Assembly (NCBI GenBank): GCA_965223305.1
Contig: CBDCWT010000019.1
Location: forward strand, 62,001 to 126,000
Origin: CBDCWT01 sp965223305
GTDB lineage: Bacteria; Planctomycetota; Planctomycetia; Pirellulales; Pirellulaceae
Reading direction: 5' to 3'
DNA length: 64,000 bases
Positions 8,449 to 17,717 of the stretch are shown one piece after another; the first letter of the stretch is position 1, and the number at the start of each line of letters is the position of its first letter. The translations under genes were made by a program, and so were the position numbers. The notes beneath the pieces are model-generated. The model was not told the DNA's origin. It searched no databases and saw nothing but the letters and a program-made list of their open reading frames with translations.

Positions 8449-9084
8449 CTTATCGCATCACGAAAGGAAGCGGCCAGGAAGAAACTTGGGCACCTGACCT
8501 CCATTACGCGCCTCGCGTTGGCGAGCATGTCGATCCCAGCCGTCGGCGTCTATCGCTCTCGCAAATGGGTACGACAGCGAGTGCCCCACGTGTCGGCGGC
8601 GGTTTTTGAGAAGGTCAACTTGGCTGTTCCAAGTGTAGTCAGTACCGCGACACGCCGTTTCACAGTGTCTGCGATTCGCTGCGCCGATCGATTTCACCGG
8701 CTGCACGAAGGGTAATTCGCTTCGACGCACGGGTGTAAATCACCCCGCGTACGAAACCGCGGGTTGTTCCAGACCGACGCGGCCAAGTGCACTTCGACGA
8801 ATGGCGGCCACTGACCGTTTCTACTTGATTACCTTGTTCGTATGAAATCCCAGCCAAACCACCCCGGCCGTTAGTAGCAGGAACAGTACTTCTAAACTAA
8901 ACCGAAAACGTAAGCGTTTCATTCGCTGCGTGTACATCGTTGGGGCTCTCTCAGATCCGTATAACGAATGCCGTGAGCACTATCACTCCTGCAGGCGGCG
9001 ATTTGTCCTCAACTGATCGCGCCTGAGTGGCACGTTCCCACAATTGACCGTGCTCGCCGAGAATCTCGGTGGTTATGGGCGGTA
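8449..9084. other. Intergenic region with repeat copy C
   Basis: No gene is supported in these 636 bp between two convergent kinase genes. A shortened repeat copy C lies at about 8680-8765. The remainder shows nothing distinctive. Confidence 0.5.
8680..8765. repeat. Dispersed intergenic repeat, copy C (short)
   Basis: It carries TTTCACCGGCTGCACGAAG, then TTCGCTTCGACGCACGGG, matching the first half of copy A. The second block (GACATTCGTGCGG) is missing. A related TTCGACGCACGGGT string occurs on the minus strand near 12670. Confidence 0.5.
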
Positions 9085-11667
9085 CTAGTCAACGGGTAGT
9101 GGCAGCTTCGTCGGCTCAACTTCCCGGACTGTCAAGTCACCGAATATGGCGCGGTACTTTCCAGTATCCTTCAGCTTGTACCAGCAGACGATCCGTTCAG
9201 AGGCACCAAGCTCCACGCCCTTCCCGACATAGCGAAAGCTTCCGGGTATGGTGTTGTCTCTACAGAAGTCCACAACGGGTGTGGGGTTGTCATTCATCAT
9301 GTGCGTGCGCCAGAGGTTCCCTAGTTTGACTTCAACATCGTTGCGATTGCTTGGCTCTTTCTGCAACGCAGCTCGGACATGCTCGCTCCGTTGATACTGC
9401 TCCGATTCCATGAACACATCGTTGTTGACTTGGGCGGTCAGGCCTAGCCATTCGACCAACTCTGCCTCCGTGACTGCGACTGACTGGCGGGGTGCGTGCT
9501 CTACCACCGTGAAGCCCTTCGGAGGCGTCAAGTTGAATAGGTCCGCATCAAGCCCCGCATCAAGGACAATGTCACTCAAAATACTCCCCAGTAGCTGACC
9601 TTTTGAAATTGCTTTTTCTGGCGGATTGCCACGGTCTATCATCGCGGATGGATCGAAAACGTCGGCTCCCGGATCGCTGATTGCAACCAGTTCTTTGTTT
9701 TCGGCATCAATCCAAATGTCCAGGCTGTTTCGTTCATCGTTCGGCATCGTCTCTCGGCGATAACGCACCACGGTAACCCTTCTTCCGTTGATGTTCCGCT
9801 GGCCGGCTAATTCAACTGGCTCGCTTCGCACGGCATCGGCGATCCATCCAAGTGGGCCCTTCGGGTCATATTGCATTTGAAAGGCAACACGGCCACCGCG
9901 ATGAACTTCGTTCCTCTTCATGTTCAGAGAAAGAGACTTGCCACTGCGACTGTCAACGACGTATACCCAGCTGACATTGCCTTCGTTGTCGTAACTGGTA
10001 TTTCGATAGAGCCCGGGGTGTCGATAGGCGGTCGTGAACTTGTGTGTGTCGAGCCAAGTTCGCTCACCATCTTTGCTGTAAACTCGCGTATAGATGGTGG
10101 TTGTGTACGAGACCGTCTGACCTTCTCGCATCGCGTGCACAGTCTCCGCGAGTGGTGCCTTTTTGGAAATCCGTACGACCTCGTGACTGCCCCGGTTGAT
10201 TACAAAACGGCGTTTGTTCAGTTCAAATTCGTTACTGCCCTCTTTCATTTCGATAACGTACTCGCCCGAGCGCAACCGTTTGACCGAGGATCCGGTCAGT
10301 GTGTCGACAATCCGCATTTGTACCGCCGAGTCGGTCGCTTCCGTAGATTCGCGGGTCGCATCGTAGATGATGATTTCGATGTTGTCGTCATCGGATATGA
10401 TCGAGAGGGTGCCGCTATCAGTTGTCACATAGATACCCGCGAGTAGCACCGCGAATACTGCAAGAATGAGTGACTGGGCGATCGTCGGCGGCCACCACCA
10501 TCTTGAAGCCGCCGGACGCATCCGACTCGAGATCCTGCCGTGCGCCCATCGGGCGTCCGAGCAGCCGTCAGCGAACGGAGCGAGTGCATCGGCTGCCTCG
10601 GCTGGTGTCTGAAAACGGTCGCTGGGTTGCTTCGCCATCATCCGTTGCACTGTGTCAGCCAATTCCGACGAGATGTCGCTACGGACGTTCTCGATCGGCT
10701 GCGGCTCGACATCACCGTGGGCCTTGACCCGCTCCGTTGCTGAACCCTCAGCAAACGGTGGCCGGCCTGTGAGCAGGTAGTAGAGAGTGCAACCCAGGCT
10801 GTAGATATCCGATCGAATGTCGGCTGCATGGGGATCACCTGCCTGTTCAGGCGAGATGAAATCGGGGGTACCCATGATCGAACCAGCCGCGGTCAAGTCG
10901 CTGCGCGCCTGGACCGTATCGGCGTCCGACAGTGCCTCGGGGGCCAGAGAAGCGAGACCGAAATCGAGGATTTTCACCGTTCCGTCAGCCGTTACCATCA
11001 GGTTGTGAGGCTTGATGTCGCGGTGGACCATGCCCATTTCGTGCGCGTATTGGAGACCAATCGCGGCCTGCCGAACGTAGTCACATGCCTCGGCAATCGA
11101 CAGAGCGCCGTGATTCTTGACGGTGTGAGCTAGGTCGACGCCAAAGACATACTCCATCACCAGAAAGTGAACGTCGCCCGCTTGCTCCGCGTCGTAAGCG
11201 GTCACAATGTTCGGGTGAGACAGGCGAGCCGCAGTCTTCACTTCGCGGTGAAAGCGATCTACTGCGTCGGATTCGCGTACCAATTCGCGGTTGATAATCT
11301 TCAACGCGACGGCACGTTCCATCATGCGATGTTTAGCTTTGTAAACGTCTCCCATTCCACCCTTGCCGATCAGGCTGATAATCTCATAGCGAGGATGCTC
11401 GGCCAGTGGCCCAGGAACATCCAGCAAAGACGCAGAGGATTTGGTCGACTGGTCCTGTTGGTCGACCATCTGATCAGGTGGTAACTGCCGTGCTTCTTGC
11501 AGAAGGGCCACAAACGTATCGTCTGATGACAGGCCGACAATGGTCTCGCAGCACGGCTGACACTCGCTGATGTGACTCTCAATTATGGCCGCTTCGTCGC
11601 GTGACAGTTGACCAAGGCTATAGGCGACCAATTCTTCTGGGCTTGGGTGGGTCGTTTGTTCGGGCAT
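9085..11667 (-). CDS. Membrane Ser/Thr kinase with N-terminal zinc-finger anti-sigma-like motif
   Basis: The start is set at MPEQTTHPSPEEL (11667) because the zinc-finger module begins there; the open frame runs 24 codons further upstream. Residues 11-50 hold an H-x3-C-x2-C motif (SHISECQPC), as in zf-HC2 anti-sigma factors. A kinase domain follows (GKGGMG, Lys123, HRDIKPHN with Asp217, DFGLAS, FISPEQA). One transmembrane helix (about 400-422, SLILAVFAVLLAGIYV) then leads to a long extracytoplasmic region of unknown fold. It lies 128 bp downstream of an ECF sigma gene on the same strand. I infer that it controls that sigma factor by binding and/or phosphorylation. Confidence 0.9.
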   Translation of the reverse strand: MPEQTTHPSPEELVAYSLGQLSRDEAAIIESHISECQPCCETIVGLSSDDTFVALLQEARQLPPDQMVDQQDQSTKSSASLLDVPGPLAEHPRYEIISLIGKGGMGDVYKAKHRMMERAVALKIINRELVRESDAVDRFHREVKTAARLSHPNIVTAYDAEQAGDVHFLVMEYVFGVDLAHTVKNHGALSIAEACDYVRQAAIGLQYAHEMGMVHRDIKPHNLMVTADGTVKILDFGLASLAPEALSDADTVQARSDLTAAGSIMGTPDFISPEQAGDPHAADIRSDIYSLGCTLYYLLTGRPPFAEGSATERVKAHGDVEPQPIENVRSDISSELADTVQRMMAKQPSDRFQTPAEAADALAPFADGCSDARWAHGRISSRMRPAASRWWWPPTIAQSLILAVFAVLLAGIYVTTDSGTLSIISDDDNIEIIIYDATRESTEATDSAVQMRIVDTLTGSSVKRLRSGEYVIEMKEGSNEFELNKRRFVINRGSHEVVRISKKAPLAETVHAMREGQTVSYTTTIYTRVYSKDGERTWLDTHKFTTAYRHPGLYRNTSYDNEGNVSWVYVVDSRSGKSLSLNMKRNEVHRGGRVAFQMQYDPKGPLGWIADAVRSEPVELAGQRNINGRRVTVVRYRRETMPNDERNSLDIWIDAENKELVAISDPGADVFDPSAMIDRGNPPEKAISKGQLLGSILSDIVLDAGLDADLFNLTPPKGFTVVEHAPRQSVAVTEAELVEWLGLTAQVNNDVFMESEQYQRSEHVRAALQKEPSNRNDVEVKLGNLWRTHMMNDNPTPVVDFCRDNTIPGSFRYVGKGVELGASERIVCWYKLKDTGKYRAIFGDLTVREVEPTKLPLPVD

Positions 11668-11795
11668 GGGAGAACTCGCAGTAAGTAGTTGTGTTCTGCA
11701 GTCATGCGACGTGCTTGAGGGCGTCCAAGTACCGGGCACAAGCGAATCAACATGACGCTTTGCTAACTACCAAGACCCGATCGCAGGCAGTTCTT

Positions 11796-12407
11796 TCAGC
11801 TCTTCGCAAAAAAGCCCGAAGAAGACTCGATTAGCCCTTCGGATTCCTGCCGCAACCTACTGAGAACCCGAGACTTAGCGATGCACACGGCGTTCAAGGA
11901 GATTTCCAGTTCCTTGGCGACAACGTCTGGCCTCGAGCCGTCCAACGCCACACGACAGAATGCCTTCCAAGTGCTGGACGCGAAGTGTGGCTCGACGAGG
12001 GTTAGCAGTTGTCGAAGCACGTATTGGTCGTGTTGACGATTCCAGACCTGGCTCAACTCGCTGGCTGGGTCGTGCAGTTGTGCCAACCTGGCGTCGATAT
12101 CGGAATCGCCTCGCGCCAGCGGACGGCGGTCCCGTGCTCGCCAGAACTTTCGTAGCCGGTTGACGAGGATCGCTTTGAGCCATGCGCGAAAGGCTCCCCG
12201 CTGCCCACCATGATCGAACTTGCTGAGATCCTTCGATACGGCGAAGAGAACCTCCTGCACCAGGTCGTCGGCATCAGCATCTTGGACGTCGTACTTCCGC
12301 AACCACGCCCTGATCAGAGGTGCATACAGCTCGACAAGCCGATTCCAGCTTTCGGACTCGGGCGTGTGACGGAGACGGGCAAGCAAGCTGAGTGACGTTT
12401 CATCCAT
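11796..12407 (-). CDS. ECF-type RNA polymerase sigma factor
   Basis: The 203-aa protein has region 2 (LYAPLIRAWLRKYDVQDADADDLVQEVLFAVSKDL, then FRAWLKAILVNRLRKFWRARDR) and a region 4 helix-turn-helix (PDVVAKELEISLNAVCIAKSRVLSRLRQE). Length and pattern fit the ECF group that in Planctomycetota is paired with zinc-finger kinases, as it is here. Its job would be to direct transcription in response to the adjacent membrane kinase. The target promoters are not evident in the window. Confidence 0.92.
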   Translation of the reverse strand: MDETSLSLLARLRHTPESESWNRLVELYAPLIRAWLRKYDVQDADADDLVQEVLFAVSKDLSKFDHGGQRGAFRAWLKAILVNRLRKFWRARDRRPLARGDSDIDARLAQLHDPASELSQVWNRQHDQYVLRQLLTLVEPHFASSTWKAFCRVALDGSRPDVVAKELEISLNAVCIAKSRVLSRLRQESEGLIESSSGFFAKS

Positions 12408-13227
12408 TAGGTCCGATTATCCGCCGCAAATATGCCCGCGCCAATTGATCCCGCGCCTTAGTCGTTGGCTTGGCTTCGGTTATTTCCGCGCGCCTCGGGG
12501 AGTTGGCCACCTGCGCTTTGGGCGCGTTGGTGAATGCCTGAAAGAACTTTAGTGTTGAAATGGAACACCGCTCGACTGGAGAATAGCCCTTCCTTCGAAG
12601 GGAATCCGGAGTTCTCGATGCAGTGCTGAGTGCAGTTCGGAATTCGCAGTTCGACGCGCAGGTCATCTCGACCCGTGCGTCGAAACGCAGCTTCGACTCA
12701 CCGCGTTCGACGCGTCGGTGTTCCAGACTCGCCTATTCGGCGAATGCCTCCCAAACAATCCTAGCGGGAGGACACGTGAAAAGAATGCCTTAGACGAGAA
12801 ACCGGAAACCAAAGAGAGTAAACGCTTACCGCCAACCGCCATAGACCTTGAATATCAAGGAAGGCGTAGCAATGCAATTGCGGCACAGTAAACGAGCTCG
12901 CCCACCGGCTAGATCACGAAGACCCAAAGAAAACGCCCGGCTGGAGCGAATTGCCCAAGCCGGGCCTTGGAGCTTTTCACGGCCCCAACTTCAACGTCGA
13001 GCGTTTAGCGCGCTCAGGCTCAACCCTAGCTGATGGCTTGGATGGCCCCAACCCAAATCAGCGTGTCGGCAACGGCTCTTCGAAACGGGAAGACATATCT
13101 CAGCAACCGAGTGCCACAACTACTTCAAGGCCTGCAGAATTCCGGCTATGGCAACTCAGGAAACGCTGTAATTACCCCCAATTTCGCGCACACACGCACC
13201 ATTGGAATGAGGGGTTCTTCCTGGGTA
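12408..13227. other. Long intergenic region, no supported gene
   Basis: About 820 bp with no recognisable protein. At 12660-12735 a run rich in CGACGCG/TTCGACGC words resembles a decayed minus-strand copy of the dispersed repeat. Short open frames between 12848 and 13268 lack any known domain and I do not call them. Confidence 0.4.
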
Positions 13228-13345
13228 TACTGCCGGAATCAAAAGTCCCATCAGTAAATTCCTTTTAGTTATCAGTATCAGTTACTGCCGGAAATCAAAT
13301 ACCTATTGGATTCCTATTAGTATCAGTAATTCCTATCAGTAACCA
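13228..13345. repeat. AT-rich cluster of short direct repeats upstream of the giant-protein operon
   Basis: TACTGCCGGAATCAAA (13228) recurs with one extra A at 13283. The word ATCAGTA occurs repeatedly between 13249 and 13342, twice in the context ATCAGTAATTCCT. Base composition is strikingly lower in GC than the coding block that starts 35 bp later. It may be an operator array, a promoter region or the edge of an acquired segment. Confidence 0.5.
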
Positions 13346-13378
13346 CCGCACACGCACTGCAACGAAAGGAAGAGTTCC

Positions 13379-13738
13379 ATGGCGACGACCTATCAGAGGA
13401 TCAATCTCGACGCGATCGATCTCGGAGACTCGGTGGGTATCTCAGCGAACGGGGGTTCTAGGACGTTCGGCAACACGACGATCGCTTGGGACCCCTCCGA
13501 CACGACGGCCGCGGTGAAGGTCACGGTGACGATGGGCGGCTCGCTGATCGCGATGCAGACGCTCACGCCCGACAGCAACCAGATGACCTACAACGCTCAC
13601 TCGGGGGAGGACGACACGAAGGGCCAGCTCAACGCGTCCTTCGTAGCGGGCGGCGATGGTGGCCAGATCCAAGGCTCGCTCGAGTGGAAGTATCAGGGAT
13701 CGAACGGGAGCTACGGCGGCTTGGTCGGCGCCTGGTAG
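13379..13738 (+). CDS. Small beta-rich protein of unknown function, first gene of the giant operon
   Basis: The 119-aa, glycine- and threonine-rich protein has alternating hydrophobic residues suggesting beta strands (AVKVTVTMGGSLIAMQTLT, GGQIQGSLEWKYQG). It has no cysteine, signal peptide or membrane helix. A clear ribosome site (AAGGAAGAG) precedes the ATG. It is the first ORF of the GC-rich block and is separated from the 1258-aa gene by 200 bp without another gene. I do not recognise a family. It could be a small structural or chaperone-like partner of the giant proteins, but nothing proves that. Confidence 0.75.
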   Translation: MATTYQRINLDAIDLGDSVGISANGGSRTFGNTTIAWDPSDTTAAVKVTVTMGGSLIAMQTLTPDSNQMTYNAHSGEDDTKGQLNASFVAGGDGGQIQGSLEWKYQGSNGSYGGLVGAW

Positions 13739-13940
13739 CACTCGGGTCGCTCGAGTCTGGACGCACGCCGGGCCGACACGGCCGCGCGCAAGCGCTCGAG
13801 CCCATAGCACGAAACCCGGGTCGCCCGGCGCGGAGTTCATTCGATGACCCTCGAGGCGGTGGGGGGCCACGCGACTGATGTCGTAGTCAGCAGCGCGGTC
13901 GGCACGTACCGCCGTAGCCCAGCGAGAAAGCCGATCGGCC

Positions 13941-16900
13941 ATGTCCTTTGAGCGAGTCGCCGAGAACAACGACGCGGGACTCTACGCGTGGAGCACCACC
14001 GACGACGCGCCCTCGGGCTGGACCGGATACCTGCTCCCGCAGGGGGCTCAAGCTCTCGACTCGATCCCGGCAGACGATGCGTGGAGCGATCACTGGGGCA
14101 TCCCGATCCGGGGCGTTAACGGCGGCACCTACGTCTTCCTCGAGGCCGCGCCGGCAGATGTGGATGCGCTTCTCGACCGCCTGCTCGCCTACATCGACCG
14201 GCTGAACATCGTGATGGGGAACCGCGCCTACCGGTATCTCATGTGGGTCGCGAACCCGGACGACACGGCCGACGACATCGTGGCACAGCAGATCAACTTC
14301 GTGAAAGCCGAGCGCGGCGACGGCGGGTCCGTGGCCGTCCTCTCGCAGCTCTCGTTTCGCAACGTCTCGTTCGACGCCGAAGCGGGCGTGAGGCTCCAAT
14401 CGGACGCCGCCGCGCCATCGATCTCGCTCGTGCCATTCCAGACCGAGGCGACGATCGGGTTCACCAACGCGATCGGTCCACCGAGGTCGTTCGGTAAGAT
14501 CAATGTGCCCATGGTCGTCGGGATCGCCGGACCCGCGCCCGGCCGACTGGAAGGGGCGGTCGAGCTCAAGGTGGCCGACGTCAACCGTCGCAACGACCTC
14601 CGCACCATGCGTACTGGGATCCAGTACTTCTTCGATCGCGAGATCGACGTGAACCCGGGCTCGACCGTCGAGCTTGAGAAGCGGCTCATCGGCCGGCTGT
14701 ATCCCATGCTGGACCGCGCGTCCACGGGCAAGACGACGATGCGGGTGTGGCTCGATCCAACCCGACCGCTCGATACGTCGCGCACGAGCTTCGTGTTCAC
14801 GGATGGAGGCGACGGCTCTCCCGTGCCCGAGTTCGGCAGCTTCTACGTCACGGACTCGGGACACATCGTGCGGCTCACTCCGGTCGCCGGCTCGGGGGGC
14901 TTCGCGCTCCAGGCGGAGCGTTACCCGGTCGAGTTCATCGAGCCGCAACAGCCGCAGACACCCACCTACTACTTCACGCCGATGGGGCAGTTCGCGATCA
15001 CGAAGGTCGTGCCTCCACCGGGCGCGCCCGCCGACAGTCCGGTCAGCGACAACCTGCTGTGCGGGCTCGGCGGCACCGAGACGATCGCGATCGCGCCGAG
15101 CTCGGAGAGCTACGATGGCGATCTGTTGACGTTCTATCCCGACCAGCGGGCCTACGCGCCGCGATTCCCACTCCCCGACGTCGACCTCAACCTCCCGCAG
15201 GCGCCCGCGGTCGAGCAGGAGCTCCTCGGCCCCGAGTACACGACGGCCTGGGCGACGATCGAACGAGGCTCGGCACCTTCCGGCGGCGACGCAGCCTCGT
15301 GCGCTGACGAAGTACCGACGGACCCCAACGTCTACTTCTCGCAGCCCGACGGCGCGTCGCTGTTCGCGGACAAGGGGCAGGCGGCGAGAGCGGCCAATGG
15401 AGGGGACGAGCCGCCGGCGCTCGGGTTCTATCCGACGAAGATGGCGGACCTCGCGGAGCCATCGGTGGATCGCTCTTTCCCACTGACGCCGTACGCGGGA
15501 ATCCACCTCGAGACCGGCGGCGACATACTGAAGCCGTGGGAAGTCCCGGACTTCGAGTCGCAGATCGTGAGTCCGACCCGGAAACAGCAGATCACCGCGA
15601 TCAAACGCGAGCAGGGGGTGCTGGATCTCCCGCCCGCGTCGCCCGAGACCGCGGACACGCAGAAGACGACCTCGCCCCAGGGGTTCCTGGTCGACGTGAG
15701 CACGGAATCGGCGTCGCAATGGGTCTCGATGCTGCTCGCGACCAACACCGACCAGGGCCTGCAGTACGACCTCAAGTTCAGCCCGCTCGACGCCCTGCTG
15801 CAGGACGCGTTCCAGACCAACCAACAGTTCCTGGTCGTGACCCAACCCGCGCGGCCATGGAACACCGGCGAAGGGACGACGTTTGAGAACACGATCGCGA
15901 TCGAGGGTTGGCCGTTCCAGATCAACGTGCCCAAGCAGGCGACCCCGGGCGCGTGCGACAACGTGCTCATCTTCAAGTTCGTCCCGGGCCAGCTCTCCGA
16001 GCACATCAAGAATCCGAGCAACTGGACCAACGCGTCGGACTTCAACGACGACGTGGGGAGCGGGCTCGCGCTCGTCTCGCAGTGGCTCCAGGACTACGTG
16101 TCCGAGGCGCGCGAGATGGCGGCGTTTGAGGCCAGCCAGGGACTACGGGAGAGCTACTTCCAGCAGTTCCTCGACATCGTCGACAGCGACACCTGGCAGG
16201 GGGTGCTCGCGCTCCAGGTCGATCTCGATCTCGGGGCCTTCCCGCCCGAGCTCAAGGGGCTGCTCGGCGGCATCGACCTGAGTCGGTTCCGGGCGCACCA
16301 CCTCGGGATGCAGGTCAACTTCGTCCAGCCACAGGCGGACGGCGAGCTCGGGATCAGCGGCAACAGCTCGCTGTTCGGGCTCGTCTACTACGTCGACACT
16401 GCGTACCAGGCGCAGCTCCAAAACGGGGGCAGCCCCGACCGACCCGTAGCCGCGCCGCCCGGCCTGTACGACTTCAAGGTCCTCACCCTCAAGGTCCTGT
16501 TCGAGAACACGGCCGTGAAGACGTTCGAGAGCAAGCTCCAGCTGACCATGAACGAATGGTTCGGCGACGAGGTGCTCGCGATCGTCGATCCGAAGGGGCT
16601 GCCGCTTCAGATCCCGTCGAACTCAATCATCATCGACGGCGCGTACGAGGAGCACGACGGGCACTCTACGTTCACGTTCTCCTCGCACAGCAAGCTGCTC
16701 TTCCTCCTCCGGAGCAACGTGCTCGGCGCGGTGGAGGCCGTGCAGGCCACGTTCTCAACGCTGACGGACCACGGCGCCGGTGCGGTCACGGACTTCGTGC
16801 GATCGCGGTTCAATCTCACCGGCTACATGAACTTCCGACCGGCGGCAGGTCTCGACGCGTTCTCGTTCGGCTCGGAGTGGGCGGAGGAACAGCCGGGCGA

Positions 16901-17717
16901 GCGTGCCGGCCTCTACTTCAGCAACGTCTACGTCGATCTCTCGTTCCCGCTGTCGGCGCCGACCGAGCGCACGTTCGCGTTCGAGATCGGCGGGATCTCG
17001 TTCGACGAACAGCAATCGGAGGCGCGGGAGAAGAGCCTCTATCCCAACTTCCCGCTCAAGGTGGCCGGTCTCCTCCGGGGGACGGCGGGCGAGACGCCCG
17101 AGAAGCTCGGCTATCTCGGGATGACGCTGCCGGCGGAAGCCAGCTTCCGCGGGCTGAGGGGCGACTGGTACGGGCTCAACCTACAGCTCGATCTCGGCAC
17201 GATGGGCGCGCTGGCCGACGAGGCCGGGCTCACCGCGCACCTGCTGTTCGCCTGGTCCCGCGCCTCGGGAGAGACCGGGGAGACGTACGACGTCAGCGCC
17301 ACGATCCAGCTCCCGGGGACGGGCGGCGTCGGTACGCTGTTCTCGATCCAGGGCGTGCTCAAGCTCTCGATCAGCGACATCCAGCTACTGTTGGGCGAGA
17401 CGCAGGACGGACGGCCCGCGTTCATGCTCAAGCTGTCTCAACTCGCGCTCCAGTTTCTCGCGTTCAAGTTCCCGCCCTCGGGCAACACCGTCTTCTTCCT
17501 GTTCGGCAACCCGGAGAAGGGCTCGGACCAACACACGCTCGGCTGGTACGCGGCTTATAACAAAGAGAAGAAACCGTTGCCAGCGAGCGCTGCGGACTTG
17601 AGCGGCCACCGAGCGGATCCGGTGTTCGTCACGCCGCCCGCCGCCCTGCGACGCGACGCCGCATCCCGCGGCATCCAACTCCTCGAACCCCCGGCCGATG
17701 ACGAGGAGGCCGACTGA
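13941..17717 (+). CDS. 1258-aa protein of unknown function, beta-strand rich (possibly DUF6603-like C-terminal part)
   Basis: The frame is uninterrupted, very GC-rich at third positions and much more biased than the genes outside the block. No signal peptide or transmembrane helix is visible at the N terminus. The C-terminal third has long runs of alternating hydrophobic residues typical of extended beta sheets (GLNLQLDLGTMGALADEAGL, FSIQGVLKLSISDIQLLLGE, LSQLALQFLAFKFP). These resemble the beta-rich parts of the 3464-aa protein two genes downstream, so the two are probably related in part. I recall DUF6603 as having similar wording but cannot verify it. The stop codon overlaps the start of the nuclease-like gene (TGATG), so the genes are coupled. 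Confidence 0.85.
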   Translation: MSFERVAENNDAGLYAWSTTDDAPSGWTGYLLPQGAQALDSIPADDAWSDHWGIPIRGVNGGTYVFLEAAPADVDALLDRLLAYIDRLNIVMGNRAYRYLMWVANPDDTADDIVAQQINFVKAERGDGGSVAVLSQLSFRNVSFDAEAGVRLQSDAAAPSISLVPFQTEATIGFTNAIGPPRSFGKINVPMVVGIAGPAPGRLEGAVELKVADVNRRNDLRTMRTGIQYFFDREIDVNPGSTVELEKRLIGRLYPMLDRASTGKTTMRVWLDPTRPLDTSRTSFVFTDGGDGSPVPEFGSFYVTDSGHIVRLTPVAGSGGFALQAERYPVEFIEPQQPQTPTYYFTPMGQFAITKVVPPPGAPADSPVSDNLLCGLGGTETIAIAPSSESYDGDLLTFYPDQRAYAPRFPLPDVDLNLPQAPAVEQELLGPEYTTAWATIERGSAPSGGDAASCADEVPTDPNVYFSQPDGASLFADKGQAARAANGGDEPPALGFYPTKMADLAEPSVDRSFPLTPYAGIHLETGGDILKPWEVPDFESQIVSPTRKQQITAIKREQGVLDLPPASPETADTQKTTSPQGFLVDVSTESASQWVSMLLATNTDQGLQYDLKFSPLDALLQDAFQTNQQFLVVTQPARPWNTGEGTTFENTIAIEGWPFQINVPKQATPGACDNVLIFKFVPGQLSEHIKNPSNWTNASDFNDDVGSGLALVSQWLQDYVSEAREMAAFEASQGLRESYFQQFLDIVDSDTWQGVLALQVDLDLGAFPPELKGLLGGIDLSRFRAHHLGMQVNFVQPQADGELGISGNSSLFGLVYYVDTAYQAQLQNGGSPDRPVAAPPGLYDFKVLTLKVLFENTAVKTFESKLQLTMNEWFGDEVLAIVDPKGLPLQIPSNSIIIDGAYEEHDGHSTFTFSSHSKLLFLLRSNVLGAVEAVQATFSTLTDHGAGAVTDFVRSRFNLTGYMNFRPAAGLDAFSFGSEWAEEQPGERAGLYFSNVYVDLSFPLSAPTERTFAFEIGGISFDEQQSEAREKSLYPNFPLKVAGLLRGTAGETPEKLGYLGMTLPAEASFRGLRGDWYGLNLQLDLGTMGALADEAGLTAHLLFAWSRASGETGETYDVSATIQLPGTGGVGTLFSIQGVLKLSISDIQLLLGETQDGRPAFMLKLSQLALQFLAFKFPPSGNTVFFLFGNPEKGSDQHTLGWYAAYNKEKKPLPASAADLSGHRADPVFVTPPAALRRDAASRGIQLLEPPADDEEAD

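Noticed and set aside
3109..8765. Integron interpretation of the repeats and small toxin-antitoxin genes
   Set aside because: The repeats do not show the paired core sites of attC, the spacing is several kb, and no integron-type recombinase is present.
13887..16004. 705-codon minus-strand open frame opposite the 1258-aa gene
   Set aside because: An antisense shadow typical of very GC-rich genes; the composition is Arg-rich noise, and the plus-strand frame is coupled to its neighbours.
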